Shown here: one piece after another, positions 25,601 through 34,566 of the stretch | Position numbering within the stretch: position 1 is the first letter of the stretch | Layout: every line of letters starts with the position of its first letter | Notes under the pieces: generated by a model | Database searches by the model: none | What the model saw: only the letters and a program-made list of their open reading frames with translations | Told to the model about the DNA's origin: nothing | Source: Sinorhizobium mexicanum | GTDB lineage: Bacteria > Pseudomonadota > Alphaproteobacteria > Rhizobiales > Rhizobiaceae | Reading direction: 5' to 3' | Length of the DNA: 64,000 nucleotides | Assembly (NCBI RefSeq): GCF_013488225.1 | Contig: NZ_CP041238.1 | Location: 2,505,501-2,569,500, forward strand | Translations under genes and position numbers: made by a program

Positions 25601-25827
25601 GTCCTCGCCCGCTTGGGAGAGGTCATGAAGCCATAAACCGCCGCCTCAATTTCGGAACGTGCGAGCCCGATATCGCGTAGTGCGTCATCATCGAACTCGC
25701 GAAGGGCTTTCAAGGCGGCGCGGCGGACGAAATGGCGAGCGATGCTCTCCCTACAGACGCTGAAAATCAGGCGACTCCCCTGCGACGGGTCGATGGTGGA
25801 CAAGGTTGCGGACATTTTGGTCTCCAT
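25597..25827 (-). CDS. DUF1127 (YjiS-like) small protein
   Basis: A 76-residue protein. The C-terminal DUF1127 motif reads ALREFDDDALRDIGLARSEIE, preceded by an amphipathic helix (RESIARHFVRRAALKAL). DUF1127 proteins are short and Arg-rich; some members in alphaproteobacteria affect RNA turnover and phosphate or stress responses. The start has GGAG six bases upstream. It overlaps and probably couples with the TauE/SafE gene and is divergent from the MocR gene. Confidence 0.85.
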   Translation of the reverse strand: METKMSATLSTIDPSQGSRLIFSVCRESIARHFVRRAALKALREFDDDALRDIGLARSEIEAAVYGFMTSPKRART

Positions 25828-25914
25828 GGTTGCTCCGCGGCAATGCGACGCCGTCGGCGCGAGCGCTTCTCCAGCGCCGCCGCGTGTTCATTGACCGCAG
25901 ACCTTAGTGATGCC

Positions 25915-25990
25915 CGGTGCAAGCCGGTTGACGCAGGCAGCATGCTCTGACTACAATCTCGGTGCAATCGAAACATTGAACTCGGTGCAA
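25915..25990 (+). promoter_or_regulatory. Direct repeats in front of the MocR gene, likely autoregulatory sites
   Basis: CGGTGCAA occurs at 25915, 25960 and 25983; the last two are part of the longer CTCGGTGCAAT at 25958 and 25981. Spacings are 45 and 23 bp, near multiples of two helical turns. MocR/PdxR regulators bind direct repeats, and the last copy touches the ATG at 25993, so repression of its own gene is likely. Confidence 0.6.
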
Positions 25991-25992
25991 TT

Positions 25993-27336
25993 ATGCCGAA
26001 GTCGGACTATCTCAAACTTGCCGACACCATCGCCGCGGAAATTGCCAACGGGGCTCTGAAGCCCGGCGACCGCTTGCCTCCGCAGCGCAGCTTTGCCTAT
26101 GAGCGCAAGATCGCGGTCTCGACGGCGAGCCGCGTCTATGCCGAGCTGTTGCGCCGCGGCCTTGTCGTCGGCGAGGTAGGCAGGGGCACGTTCGTCTCGG
26201 GCGATGCCAGGCGCGGCGCGGCAGCGCCCGGTGAGCCGCGCGGCATCCGGATCGATCTCGAGTTCAATTACCCGATGCTCCCCGATCAAACCGCGCTCAT
26301 CGCAAAAAGCCTGGTTGGCCTGGAAAATCCCGCAGGGCTCGATGCCGCCTTGAGACAGGCGACCAGCATCGGCACCCCGTCAGTCAGAAGCGTCGCAGCC
26401 GCTTACCTGTCACAAGGTGCATGGTCCCCTTCCCCGGACCAGCTCGTCTTCACCGGCAACGGACGGCAAAGCATCGCTGCAGCGCTCGCCTCGGTCGTTC
26501 CCACGGGCGGCCGATGCGGCGTGGAGGCGCTGACCTACCCCTTCATCAAGGGGATCGCCGCGCGGCTCGGCATTTCGCTCGTGCCGCTGGCGATGGACGA
26601 ACTTGGCGTACGGCCCGACGCAGTGGAAGAGGCACACCGCGAGGCACATCTCTCAGCCATCTACATTCAGCCGGCGGTCCAAAATCCCTTGGGGATGACG
26701 ATGACGCCGGCGCGCAGGGCCGATCTTTTGCGCGTCGTCGAAAGGCTCAATCTTCCGGTAATCGAGGACAATGTCTATGGCTTCCTCGACAATGAGCCGC
26801 CGCTTGCTGCACTCGCGCCGGAGTCCTCGATTGTCATCGACAGTCTCTCCAAGAGGGTTGCTCCCGGCCTGACGCTGGGCTTCATCGTGCCGCCGCAGCG
26901 GCTGCGTGAAAGCGTGATGGCTTCAGTCCGTTCCGGCGGATGGACCGCCTCGGGATTTGCGTTTGCGGCGGCTGAACGGATGATGGGCGACGGCATCATT
27001 GCCGAGCTTTCGCGGCAGAAGCGCCTCGATGCGGGCGCGCGTCAGAAACTGGCGGCCGATCGTCTCTCGGCTTTCGAAATCCGGGCGAACGAGAACTCCT
27101 ATCATCTGTGGTTGACGCTGCCGGCGCACTGGCGCTCGCAAACCTTCGTCGCGGCCGCCGCCAAGCGCGACATTGCCTTGACGCCCTCCACCACCTTCGC
27201 CGTCACACCCGGCCATGCACCGAACGCCGTAAGGCTGGCGCTGGCGTCCCCGACGATGGATCAACTCGACGCTGGCCTGCAGACGCTGGCCGCGATGCTG
27301 AATGCCAGGGAGTACGATTTCGAATCGACCGAATGA
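25993..27336 (+). CDS. MocR-family regulator (GntR DNA-binding plus aminotransferase-like domain)
   Basis: A 447-residue protein. Residues about 1-75 are a GntR winged helix (LADTIAAEIANGALKPGDRL, STASRVYAELLRRGLVVGEVGRGTF). Residues about 95-440 form a fold-type I PLP domain; the lysine that binds PLP is in VIDSLSKRVAPGLTLGF, with the upstream VIEDNVYGFL carrying the Asp. Such proteins are PLP-dependent regulators of vitamin B6, GABA or amino-sulfonate genes. It is divergent from DUF1127-TauE/SafE, its probable target. No clear Shine-Dalgarno precedes the ATG. Confidence 0.9.
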   Translation: MPKSDYLKLADTIAAEIANGALKPGDRLPPQRSFAYERKIAVSTASRVYAELLRRGLVVGEVGRGTFVSGDARRGAAAPGEPRGIRIDLEFNYPMLPDQTALIAKSLVGLENPAGLDAALRQATSIGTPSVRSVAAAYLSQGAWSPSPDQLVFTGNGRQSIAAALASVVPTGGRCGVEALTYPFIKGIAARLGISLVPLAMDELGVRPDAVEEAHREAHLSAIYIQPAVQNPLGMTMTPARRADLLRVVERLNLPVIEDNVYGFLDNEPPLAALAPESSIVIDSLSKRVAPGLTLGFIVPPQRLRESVMASVRSGGWTASGFAFAAAERMMGDGIIAELSRQKRLDAGARQKLAADRLSAFEIRANENSYHLWLTLPAHWRSQTFVAAAAKRDIALTPSTTFAVTPGHAPNAVRLALASPTMDQLDAGLQTLAAMLNAREYDFESTE

Positions 27337-27388
27337 GCAAGCTCGGTCGGTGCGGCAATGCCTGCTCCGCATCCAAGGCCGCTGGGCT

Positions 27389-27413
27389 AAGAACTGACCA
27401 ATGGTCAGTTCTT
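27389..27413. promoter_or_regulatory. Strong inverted repeat between convergent genes
   Basis: Arms AAGAACTGACC and GGTCAGTTCTT are exact and separated by three bases. It lies between the 3' ends of the MocR and VOC genes. It may end transcription in both directions, though no T-run follows; a TetR-like operator is the other reading. Confidence 0.5.
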
Positions 27414-27468
27414 GACCCAAGGGGCAGCATCTCTTTGCAGTCGAGCGGCGGCGAGACGCAATGAAGCG

Positions 27469-27942
27469 TCAGCCGCGCCGCGCCGCTTCGATCGCGGCGA
27501 CGTCGATTTTCCCCATCTCCATCATGGCATCGAACGCGCGCTTTGCCTCGGCGCCGCCGGCCGCCATCGCTTCAGTCAGCACGCGCGGCGTGATCTGCCA
27601 GGAAATCCCCCACTTGTCCTTGCACCAGCCGCACGCGCTCTCCTGGCCGCCGTTGCCGACGATGGCATTCCAGTAGCGGTCGGTCTCCTCCTGATCGTCG
27701 GTGGCGATCTGGAACGAGAAGGCTTCGTTATGCTTGAACATGGGCCCCCCGTTGAGACCGAGGCAAGGAACGCCCGCAACCGTCATTTCGACCGTCAGCA
27801 CGTCGCCCTCCTTGCCAGAGGGGTAGTCGCTCGGTGCACGGTGCACGGCAGTCACCCTGCTGTCGGGAAAGACCTGTGCGTAGAAGCGAGCGGCATCCTC
27901 GGCGTCCTTGTCGAACCAGAGGCAAATCGTATTCTTCGACAT
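27469..27942 (-). CDS. VOC-family protein, PhnB/3-demethylubiquinone methyltransferase-like
   Basis: A 157-residue protein of the vicinal oxygen chelate superfamily. It begins ICLWFDKDAEDAARFYAQVFPDS, the usual PhnB-type opening, and has MTVAGVPCLGLNGGPMFKHN and CGWCKDKWGISWQITPRVL as the second and third conserved blocks. The biochemical role of this group is open. The ATG at 27942 has GAAAGGAAC upstream, and a longer frame reaching 28269 is not supported. Confidence 0.88.
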   Translation of the reverse strand: MSKNTICLWFDKDAEDAARFYAQVFPDSRVTAVHRAPSDYPSGKEGDVLTVEMTVAGVPCLGLNGGPMFKHNEAFSFQIATDDQEETDRYWNAIVGNGGQESACGWCKDKWGISWQITPRVLTEAMAAGGAEAKRAFDAMMEMGKIDVAAIEAARRG

Positions 27943-28315
27943 TTCCGTGTTCCTTTCGCTTGAAGCAGCTACCCTGCGAGATAGGCAGCGAACCGTTATT
28001 CTCCACCCCGAACGTGGCTGTGTCGCCAAGTGGCTGTGTCGCCAAGTCGCCCCCTGAGGACGGATGAAGCAATCGCTTCCCGACAGGGCAGAGGTGAAAT
28101 CCTGAAAAGTTTTGCAACGCGCCGGATTCTCACGCTCCCCGCCGTCGCAAATGTGTGGCGGTGTTATCGGGAGCCGTTCAGTCAAGGCAGCAGAAGCGTC
28201 TATCGCGCCTGGGCGATCGCCAACGCCGGTAACTTTGACGTCGCCGTCCGCGAGGATTATCTCGAGCATAGGGTGTCGGAATCTCGTTTAGCCAGCCGTC
28301 TTCAAGATGGACATG
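27943..28315. other. Intergenic region with a short tandem duplication
   Basis: No gene seen. GTGGCTGTGTCGCCAA is present twice in tandem near 28014-28046. The region lies between the divergent VOC and GST genes. Confidence 0.4.
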
Positions 28316-28422
28316 CTACTGCATGTCTCCTTAAATCGACCTCGATTTAAGGACAAAGACATGCAGCAATTCAAAGTACTACAGCGATCTTTGCGCGTCC
28401 GATAAGACGCGCGGCGCTGTAG
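28316..28422 (+). repeat. RIME-type element abutting the GST ribosome binding site
   Basis: Full-length copy from CTACTGCATGTCTCC to GGCGCTGTAG, with both hairpins intact. Its last bases join directly to GGAGAACAGCG and the GST ATG, so the element must be in the 5' leader. Confidence 0.88.
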
Positions 28423-28433
28423 GGAGAACAGCG

Positions 28434-29084
28434 ATGACCATCACCATTACCGCCTTTGAACGGTCGCCCGACCGCGGCAGGGGCTTGGCGCGCGACATGC
28501 GCGTTCGCTGGGCGCTCGAAGAAGTGGGCCAGCCTTACGAGGTTCGTCTTCTCTCATTCAAGGCGATGAAGGAACCCGCCCATCTCGCGCTTCAACCTTT
28601 CGGCCAGATTCCGACCTACGAAGAAGGCGATCTCGCTTTGTTCGAGTCCGGGGCGATCGTGCTCCATATCGGAGAGCGCCATGGCGGCCTGCTGCCGGAC
28701 GATGCGAATGCCCGGGCACGCGCGATCGCGTGGATGTTTGCCGCGCTCAACACGGTGGAGCCGCCGATCTTCGATCGCGCCCTCGCCACGATCCTCGAGC
28801 GCGACGAGCCCTGGTACGATGAGCGCCTGCGTTTCCTCGAGGACAGCATCCGCAAAAGGCTGGCCCACCTTTCCCGCCGCCTCGGCGATGCCGACTGGCT
28901 CGACGGCGCGTTCAGCGCCGGTGACCTGCTGATGGTGACGGTGCTGCTCAGGTTGAAGGGATCGGATATGCTGGACGAACATCCGAACCTTTCCGCCTAT
29001 GTCGCGCGCGGCGAAGCGCGGCCCGCCTACAAGCGTGCTTTCGACGCTCAACTGGCGGTTTTCACCGCCGCTTCGAGCACGTGA
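28434..29084 (+). CDS. Glutathione S-transferase family protein
   Basis: A 216-residue GST. The N-terminal thioredoxin-fold domain (about 1-80) has GQIPTYEEGDLALFESGAIVLHIGE, where Pro and Glu-Ser contact glutathione; the helical C-terminal domain has LDGAFSAGDLLMVTVLLRLK, the conserved N-capping box with Asp. GGAGA sits 8 bases before the ATG, at the edge of the RIME element. It probably conjugates glutathione to electrophiles; the class is not certain. Confidence 0.9.
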   Translation: MTITITAFERSPDRGRGLARDMRVRWALEEVGQPYEVRLLSFKAMKEPAHLALQPFGQIPTYEEGDLALFESGAIVLHIGERHGGLLPDDANARARAIAWMFAALNTVEPPIFDRALATILERDEPWYDERLRFLEDSIRKRLAHLSRRLGDADWLDGAFSAGDLLMVTVLLRLKGSDMLDEHPNLSAYVARGEARPAYKRAFDAQLAVFTAASST

Positions 29085-29391
29085 CAAAGGTCGGCTGATA
29101 AAGGTCCCCTCCCGCACAATCAGCCGTTCGTTGCGTCTCCTATCGATGACGGCTTTGCGTCGCTTTCCCGCGTTCCCCAGCGTTCGCGAAAGGGTGGTAA
29201 GCGGAAGTTCGGACGCCCCTTAGCTGAGGTTTGGTTCGCTCTGATAAGCGGTCGTCCTCATCTCCTTGTGAGCCTAAAGCCGCCCGAAGCGAAATAACAT
29301 CGCCCAATAGACAAGTCGTATGAGCGCCTGAGCTAGCCTCCTTCCCCGAGAGGCCGGCGGTCTGTCTGCACTATTAGCGTTTGGCAGTGCC
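29085..29391. other. Intergenic region
   Basis: About 307 bases between the GST gene and the allantoicase gene, which are convergent. I see no gene, repeat or clear terminator here. Confidence 0.4.
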
Positions 29392-30636
29392 TCAGGAGAA
29401 TTCCCCATTGCTTCCTTCCAACATTTTCGCGAGCTTCGCCAACGTAGGGTCGGCTATGATGCCGGCGTCCGGCGACATCGGGCGGGCGTTCGCGATACGG
29501 CGCGCAGCCTCGTCCGCGGCGCCCGCTTCGGCAAGAACAGCCAAGGCTTGCTTGCTTGGCAACGCATTGAACCAACGGTAGCCAGCAGCTTTGCGCTCAG
29601 AGGGGACGACCTCACCCCACAGGCGCACTCGCGAGATGCCGCCATCCGGAAACGCGTCCAACCTGACGAATGAGCACGGAAAAGCGTCAGCCGCCTCAAA
29701 GACGTGGCGGGTATCGGGCTGCAAGCGAGTGCGCGCCAGAAGAGGTCTCCACTCGGGTGCGTCGGCCGCCGGCATGGTTTCCGTGTTTGCGCCGAACAGA
29801 GCAACCTCAGCCGAGGCATTGTATTTGAAGTGTGCCGTGTCGATCTCGATCTTGCGGATGGTGCCGCGCATGGCGAGGCGGAACAACGCGTGGTCCGGAC
29901 CGCCATCGCGACGACGGCGGGTTTCCCAGCCATCCCCCATGTTTCGCGCCTTATCGGGCCGATTGAGCATCGACGCGGAGGTATAAAATCCATCGCTGCT
30001 CGTGACGACCTGGCCGCCGTGATCCTGGCTCGCAAGATCGATGGTGATGCCGTCGATCGTACGAGGATCGATGACGACGCGCCCGAAGACGCGCAACCTG
30101 GCAATGCCGCCGTCGGGGAAAGCGGACAGGCGAACGTGTGTGAAACGGCGCCCGTCGCTCACGTCGAAGCGATTGTGCCCGTCACCCTTGAGGGCTGAGC
30201 GCGGCACAATCTCGATCCATTCCACTTCCGCGTCCTGCAACTCCCTCGGGCTCGGATAACCCTCGACACCGCAGGCTTCGATCCGGCATGTCGCCGGGAA
30301 ATTGCCCGTGAAGAAGCTTGTATCGACATCGACCGCGGTGATTGTTCCTGCCGCTCCGAGCCGGACAAGTACCCAATCGTGACCGGGCTCGCGACGGCGT
30401 TTCGTCTCCCAGCCGTCGACAATCTCGCCACGATGGCCATAGTTGCCTGGTACGAAGGCGGCCGGGGTGGGCACAAGCAGGTTCTCCTTTTCGCCAAAGG
30501 ACTCGTCGCTCGCGGCAAGGACGCTCCCACCAAGCCAGCGTGACGCCAGATCAACCTCGGAGGCGAAGTCTTCCTGCCGCTCGGGAACGGCGTATGTGTC
30601 TGCCATCGACTCCTGCGCTGTGAGGACAATGGTCAT
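29392..30636 (-). CDS. alc: Allantoicase
   Basis: A 414-residue protein with two homologous jelly-roll domains of the allantoicase family: GEIVDGWETKRRREPGHDW in the first and ARNMGDGWETRRRRDGGPDH in the second, each followed by THVRLSAFPDGGIARLRVFG- or SFVRLDAFPDGGISRVRLWG-type strands. It hydrolyses allantoate to ureidoglycolate and urea. The C-terminal 60 residues (YRWFNALPSKQALAVLAEAG ... RIANARPM) resemble the start of OHCU decarboxylases. The start overlaps the racemase stop by four bases. It is the last gene of the block allantoinase-racemase-allantoicase. Confidence 0.93.
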   Translation of the reverse strand: MTIVLTAQESMADTYAVPERQEDFASEVDLASRWLGGSVLAASDESFGEKENLLVPTPAAFVPGNYGHRGEIVDGWETKRRREPGHDWVLVRLGAAGTITAVDVDTSFFTGNFPATCRIEACGVEGYPSPRELQDAEVEWIEIVPRSALKGDGHNRFDVSDGRRFTHVRLSAFPDGGIARLRVFGRVVIDPRTIDGITIDLASQDHGGQVVTSSDGFYTSASMLNRPDKARNMGDGWETRRRRDGGPDHALFRLAMRGTIRKIEIDTAHFKYNASAEVALFGANTETMPAADAPEWRPLLARTRLQPDTRHVFEAADAFPCSFVRLDAFPDGGISRVRLWGEVVPSERKAAGYRWFNALPSKQALAVLAEAGAADEAARRIANARPMSPDAGIIADPTLAKLAKMLEGSNGEFS

Positions 30637-31418
30637 TGCGCACCTCCCGCGCGGACTTTGTTTCGCAAATAACCGGCTTTTGGGCGCAGGCCGAGCTCTT
30701 CAGAAAGCGGCCACCCGGTTATTTTTTTCGGTTCCGGCGTCGCGTAGGTCGAAATCTTGCTCGTCTTGAGCTTCAGCCCGACCACCGCTTCGGCGAGTTT
30801 TACTGCGGCAGCCACGCCATCTATGACCGGCACGCCCAATTCGGACGTGATTGCGTCTTCCAGACCCGCCATACCGGCGCATCCGAGACAAATGACTTCG
30901 GCATGATCCTGTTCGACCGCCTTGCGCGCTTCCTCGACGATCGATCGCGTCGCGGCTTCAGGATCATTGTCTACTTCGAGCGTGGTCATCCCATTGGCGC
31001 GAACGGAGGCGCAACGGTCCCAAAGGCCGCCCGTCCGCAGCCGGTCCTCGATCGGTGGAACCGAGCGCTGCAAAGTGGTGACCACCGAATAGCTGCGGCC
31101 GATCATCATGGCTACATGAGCGGAGGCTTCACAGATTTCGATCACCGGTTGATCGATCAACTCCTGCAGGCCGTCTCGTCCGTGCTCGCCGAAGCCGGCC
31201 ATCACGACCGCGTCATAAGGCTCGTCATAGGCAAGCACACGGTCCATCACGGCGACCGCGGAAAGATAGCTTTCGAAATTGCAGTCCACCGCTTCCGCGC
31301 CGAAGAACGGCGTGAGCGTTACGATTTCCGTGCCGGGCGAAGCGCTGCCTTTGGCTGCGGCGTCGATGACGTCCGACATCGACTGGCTTGTGTTCACATT
31401 AACGACGAGGATTTTCAT
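30633..31418 (-). CDS. Asp/Glu/hydantoin racemase family protein, probable allantoin racemase
   Basis: A 261-residue protein. The Asp/Glu racemase fold starts MKILVVNVNTSQSMSDVIDA (NxNTS motif of hydantoin/allantoin racemases), with catalytic cysteine regions VICLGCAGMAGLEDA and, in place of the first Cys, AVVMAGFGEHGRDGL. In the first motif Gly-Phe-Gly replaces the common CFxDPGL pattern, so catalysis could depend mainly on the second Cys. Position between allantoinase and allantoicase points to interconversion of (R)- and (S)-allantoin. The start at 31418 follows the allantoinase stop by one base. Confidence 0.85.
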   Translation of the reverse strand: MKILVVNVNTSQSMSDVIDAAAKGSASPGTEIVTLTPFFGAEAVDCNFESYLSAVAVMDRVLAYDEPYDAVVMAGFGEHGRDGLQELIDQPVIEICEASAHVAMMIGRSYSVVTTLQRSVPPIEDRLRTGGLWDRCASVRANGMTTLEVDNDPEAATRSIVEEARKAVEQDHAEVICLGCAGMAGLEDAITSELGVPVIDGVAAAVKLAEAVVGLKLKTSKISTYATPEPKKITGWPLSEELGLRPKAGYLRNKVRAGGAQ

Positions 31419-31419
31419 C

Positions 31420-32799
31420 TCAGCCCCATTTCCTGGTGTTGGCGTTATTTTCTGCAATTTGCGCTTCCGCGCGGGAGAGCAATTTTCCTCTCGGGCGCCC
31501 CATGAGATCGACAGGCCTGCCCGCGAGATAGGTTTGGCGAACGGCACCGTAGAGCGAATGGCCAAGATAGGGCGTCAGGCGATGGCGATGGTGGAGCGTG
31601 CCCGCTTCAACGACGAAGCTCTCCTCCGGCGCGAAGATCGAGAAGTCGGCGTCGCAGCCGATCGCGAGCCGTCCCTTTCGCTCAAGGCCGGCCAGTGCCG
31701 CCGGCTTGAGCGCCATCCAGGAAGCTATGTCGACAAGGGAATGACCGCGTGCGCGTGCTTCGCTCCAAGCGACGGGAAGGCCGAGCTGTAGCGACGAGAT
31801 GCCGCCCCAGGCAGCTCCGAAATCACCGGAATCAAGTTCCTTCATCGCCGGTGTACAGGGCGAATGATCGGAGACGATCATGCTGAGCGTACCGTCTCTC
31901 AGACCGTCCCAGAGTTTTTCCCGGTTGCTTCGCTCCCGCACCGGCGGGCCGACCTTGGCGGCGGTGGCACCGTCTGGAATCTCTTCCGCGCATAGCACCA
32001 GGTAGTGAGGGCAGGTCTCCACGCTGAGGTGAACGCCGTCGGCAATGGCCGAGGCAATCATCGGCAGCGCGTCGGCGCTCGAAAGGTGCAGAACATGCGC
32101 TCGAGCCCCAGTAACCCTCGCGGCCTCAATGACTTCGGCAATAGCGAGATTCTCCGCACCGCGCGGCCGTGATGCCAGATAATCGCTGTAGCGGCATGTA
32201 TGGACTGCCGGAACGGCAGCCAGGACGTCGTTGCTCTCAGCGTGCACGATGAAGATTGAACCCAGCTCGCGGACAACTCGCATGACCTCCTTCATGTGCC
32301 GGGGGGTAATGTGCGGAAAGTCATCCGTACCGGTATCGCAAAGAAAGGACTTGAAGCCCAGAACACCGGCGAAGTGCAGGGCCGGCAGATCGGCAAGGTT
32401 GGAGGGGATGGCACCTCCCCAGAAACCGACATCGACGTGACACTGACCCTCAGCGGCTGCACGCTTGGCAGCCAGGGCTGCGAGCGAAACGGTGGTTGGG
32501 ACACTGTCGAGGGGCATGTCGACAAGAGTCGTGATGCCCCCGGCGGCGGCGGCGCGCGTGGCCGTCAAAAAGCCCTCCCATTCCGTATTGCCGGGCTCGC
32601 AGATATGGACGTGCGAGTCGACCAGGCCCGGCATGAGTACCTCGTCGTCGGCAAGTGTGACGACTTTCGATGCGACCGGCATTGCCTCGAAGTCAGTGAC
32701 CGCCGTGATGTGACCGTTGCGGATACCAATCGCAGCCGGCCGCTCGCCGTCAGGCAGGATGGCGCGACGCGCCTTTATCAGTAGATCGAGCTGTTCCAT
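31420..32799 (-). CDS. allB: Allantoinase (cyclic amidohydrolase)
   Basis: A 459-residue amidohydrolase. Metal ligands are seen in PGLVDSHVHICEPG (HxH), FKSFLCDTGT (carbamylated Lys position), FIVHAESND (His), HVLHLSSADAL (His) and MIVSDHSPCTPAMK (Asp), the last being typical for allantoinases. It hydrolyses (S)-allantoin to allantoate. It is followed by racemase and allantoicase with almost no gap and preceded by an NCS1 permease, so the genes act in one pathway: import, racemisation, ring opening, urea release. Confidence 0.92.
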   Translation of the reverse strand: MEQLDLLIKARRAILPDGERPAAIGIRNGHITAVTDFEAMPVASKVVTLADDEVLMPGLVDSHVHICEPGNTEWEGFLTATRAAAAGGITTLVDMPLDSVPTTVSLAALAAKRAAAEGQCHVDVGFWGGAIPSNLADLPALHFAGVLGFKSFLCDTGTDDFPHITPRHMKEVMRVVRELGSIFIVHAESNDVLAAVPAVHTCRYSDYLASRPRGAENLAIAEVIEAARVTGARAHVLHLSSADALPMIASAIADGVHLSVETCPHYLVLCAEEIPDGATAAKVGPPVRERSNREKLWDGLRDGTLSMIVSDHSPCTPAMKELDSGDFGAAWGGISSLQLGLPVAWSEARARGHSLVDIASWMALKPAALAGLERKGRLAIGCDADFSIFAPEESFVVEAGTLHHRHRLTPYLGHSLYGAVRQTYLAGRPVDLMGRPRGKLLSRAEAQIAENNANTRKWG

Positions 32800-32924
32800 T
32801 CGGATCCTCCTTGGACGCGCGCCATCGTTCGCGGACAGTCGACGCGTCGCAGGTCGTGCTTTAAAGAAATCGTGGCGTTTCGGATCTGTCCGGGCGCCCT
32901 ATCGAGCGCCCGGACGGTCGGGCA

Positions 32925-34376
32925 TCAGATCCGGGCGAAGCCGAGCAGGGCCTTCACGTTGGCATGCTTCTGTACAAATGCCACGCCGATGATGTAGACC
33001 ACGCCGCCGACAATCCATGATTGAAGAGCCGGAAAACCGATGTAGGCGGTGTTCAGCATTGGCAGCAGTCCAGCGGTATAGAGGCCAACCAGTGTTCCCG
33101 CGGCGAGTGCGATAACGCCGGGCCAGTTGGCAATGCCCAGTTCGCTCCAATTGGCGACGCGGTGCATTGGCCGCTTGATACCGAACAGCAAGGGCAACAA
33201 GAAAAGGTCGATCGCCATAATCGTGCTCGCGACCGGAACCGTCGTCGAGCCGATCCCCGTGACAATGTTGAAGGTATCCTGCAAGTTCGGCAGGTAGAAT
33301 GTAAGGACGGTCGCGATCAGGCCGAGTGCGACGACGGTATATTGCCGCCGCCAGCCGCGGATACCGGAAAGCAGGTTCTGAGCTCCATTGACGGCGATGT
33401 AGAGATTGCCATCCTGCACAGCCCACTGGTTGATCACGATGACAGCGATGCCGATCAGCGCGCTGCCGAACATTGTAAAGTTTACGAAATAGCTGATGCT
33501 TTGCCCGAAGTCCGGCTGGTTCGAGAGCGCCGCGATCATATAGCCCATCACAGGAAACAGGAGCGCTCCGACGAGGTAGGAAACGATGATCGTCGGCAAA
33601 TTCCACAAGGATTCGCGACCGACCTTGGCGTAACGGAAGAAATCCGGTTCGTTACCCCAGGTCGACAGGCCGACGAGAGCGCCGGTCACCATGATCATGG
33701 AAGTTGGCGCATCGACATGTGGGATCGCCGCGAGAACATCACCGGATGTGGCAAAGAAGGCGCGGATCGTCGCGTAGACGCCCCAGATCAGGATCACTGG
33801 AACGGCGATGTACTGAGCGAAACGTTGAACACCTTCAAAACCGAAGTAGGTGTTGATGATCATGACGAAGGCAAGCACTGCCGTGACCAGCCCGACCGCA
33901 GGCAGCGTCATGAGTCCGCCGGTGATGTCGATGACGAATTTCACCGTGAACAGATAAAACGCCATGCCGTTGACAATCAGCAAGAGCGACACCAGCGCGC
34001 TGCCGAGGGTGCCAAAAACGCTTCTTGCCATTACTGAATGCGTCTGGCCCGTGGCAGCGCCAGCATTCGCGGAGCCCAGGCAATAGAGGCTCATCACCGC
34101 AACGGCGATCAGCATTGAAATGATCAACTGCGACAACGTGAGGCCCTGGAAGCGGGCGCCGTATCCGACCAACACTGTGCCAAACACGGCTTGCATGGAC
34201 AAGAACTGCGCCAGCATGCGGAAGTTCGAACGCCGCTTCTCCAATGGAACGACGGACTCGGTGTAGTCCGCTATGTCTTCTTCGGTCGCTGATAGAATGC
34301 TTTCGATTTCGGCGATTGCCGATACCGTCTCAGTGGCTCGCGCCTCTTTCCCATTTGATGGGTTCTGCATGCTCAT
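32925..34376 (-). CDS. NCS1-family purine/allantoin permease
   Basis: A 483-residue membrane protein with about 12 helices and a 70-residue soluble N-terminus. The NCS1 signature is seen in SMQAVFGTVLVGYGARFQGL, LGSANAGAATGQTHSVMARS and the middle STWGNEPDFFRYAK. The family carries cytosine, purines, hydantoin or allantoin with cations. The start ATG at 34376 has AAAAGGGGATT upstream. Its position 125 bp before allantoinase makes allantoin or a related ureide the likely substrate. Confidence 0.9.
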   Translation of the reverse strand: MSMQNPSNGKEARATETVSAIAEIESILSATEEDIADYTESVVPLEKRRSNFRMLAQFLSMQAVFGTVLVGYGARFQGLTLSQLIISMLIAVAVMSLYCLGSANAGAATGQTHSVMARSVFGTLGSALVSLLLIVNGMAFYLFTVKFVIDITGGLMTLPAVGLVTAVLAFVMIINTYFGFEGVQRFAQYIAVPVILIWGVYATIRAFFATSGDVLAAIPHVDAPTSMIMVTGALVGLSTWGNEPDFFRYAKVGRESLWNLPTIIVSYLVGALLFPVMGYMIAALSNQPDFGQSISYFVNFTMFGSALIGIAVIVINQWAVQDGNLYIAVNGAQNLLSGIRGWRRQYTVVALGLIATVLTFYLPNLQDTFNIVTGIGSTTVPVASTIMAIDLFLLPLLFGIKRPMHRVANWSELGIANWPGVIALAAGTLVGLYTAGLLPMLNTAYIGFPALQSWIVGGVVYIIGVAFVQKHANVKALLGFARI

Positions 34377-34566
34377 CTTGTAATCCCCTTTTCGAGGTGT
34401 GTTCCCCTGGCTGACCGTCGCCTTTCTCCACGAAGGAAGCATCAACGGCGTTGATGCGAGGTCGCCATGCAACACGATGAGATCACAGTCACTTGGGTTC
34501 AACGCCCAAACATCGAACGTAGTGCATTAACGAAATCAATGCAGCGCAAACGACAAGTGCACCCGA

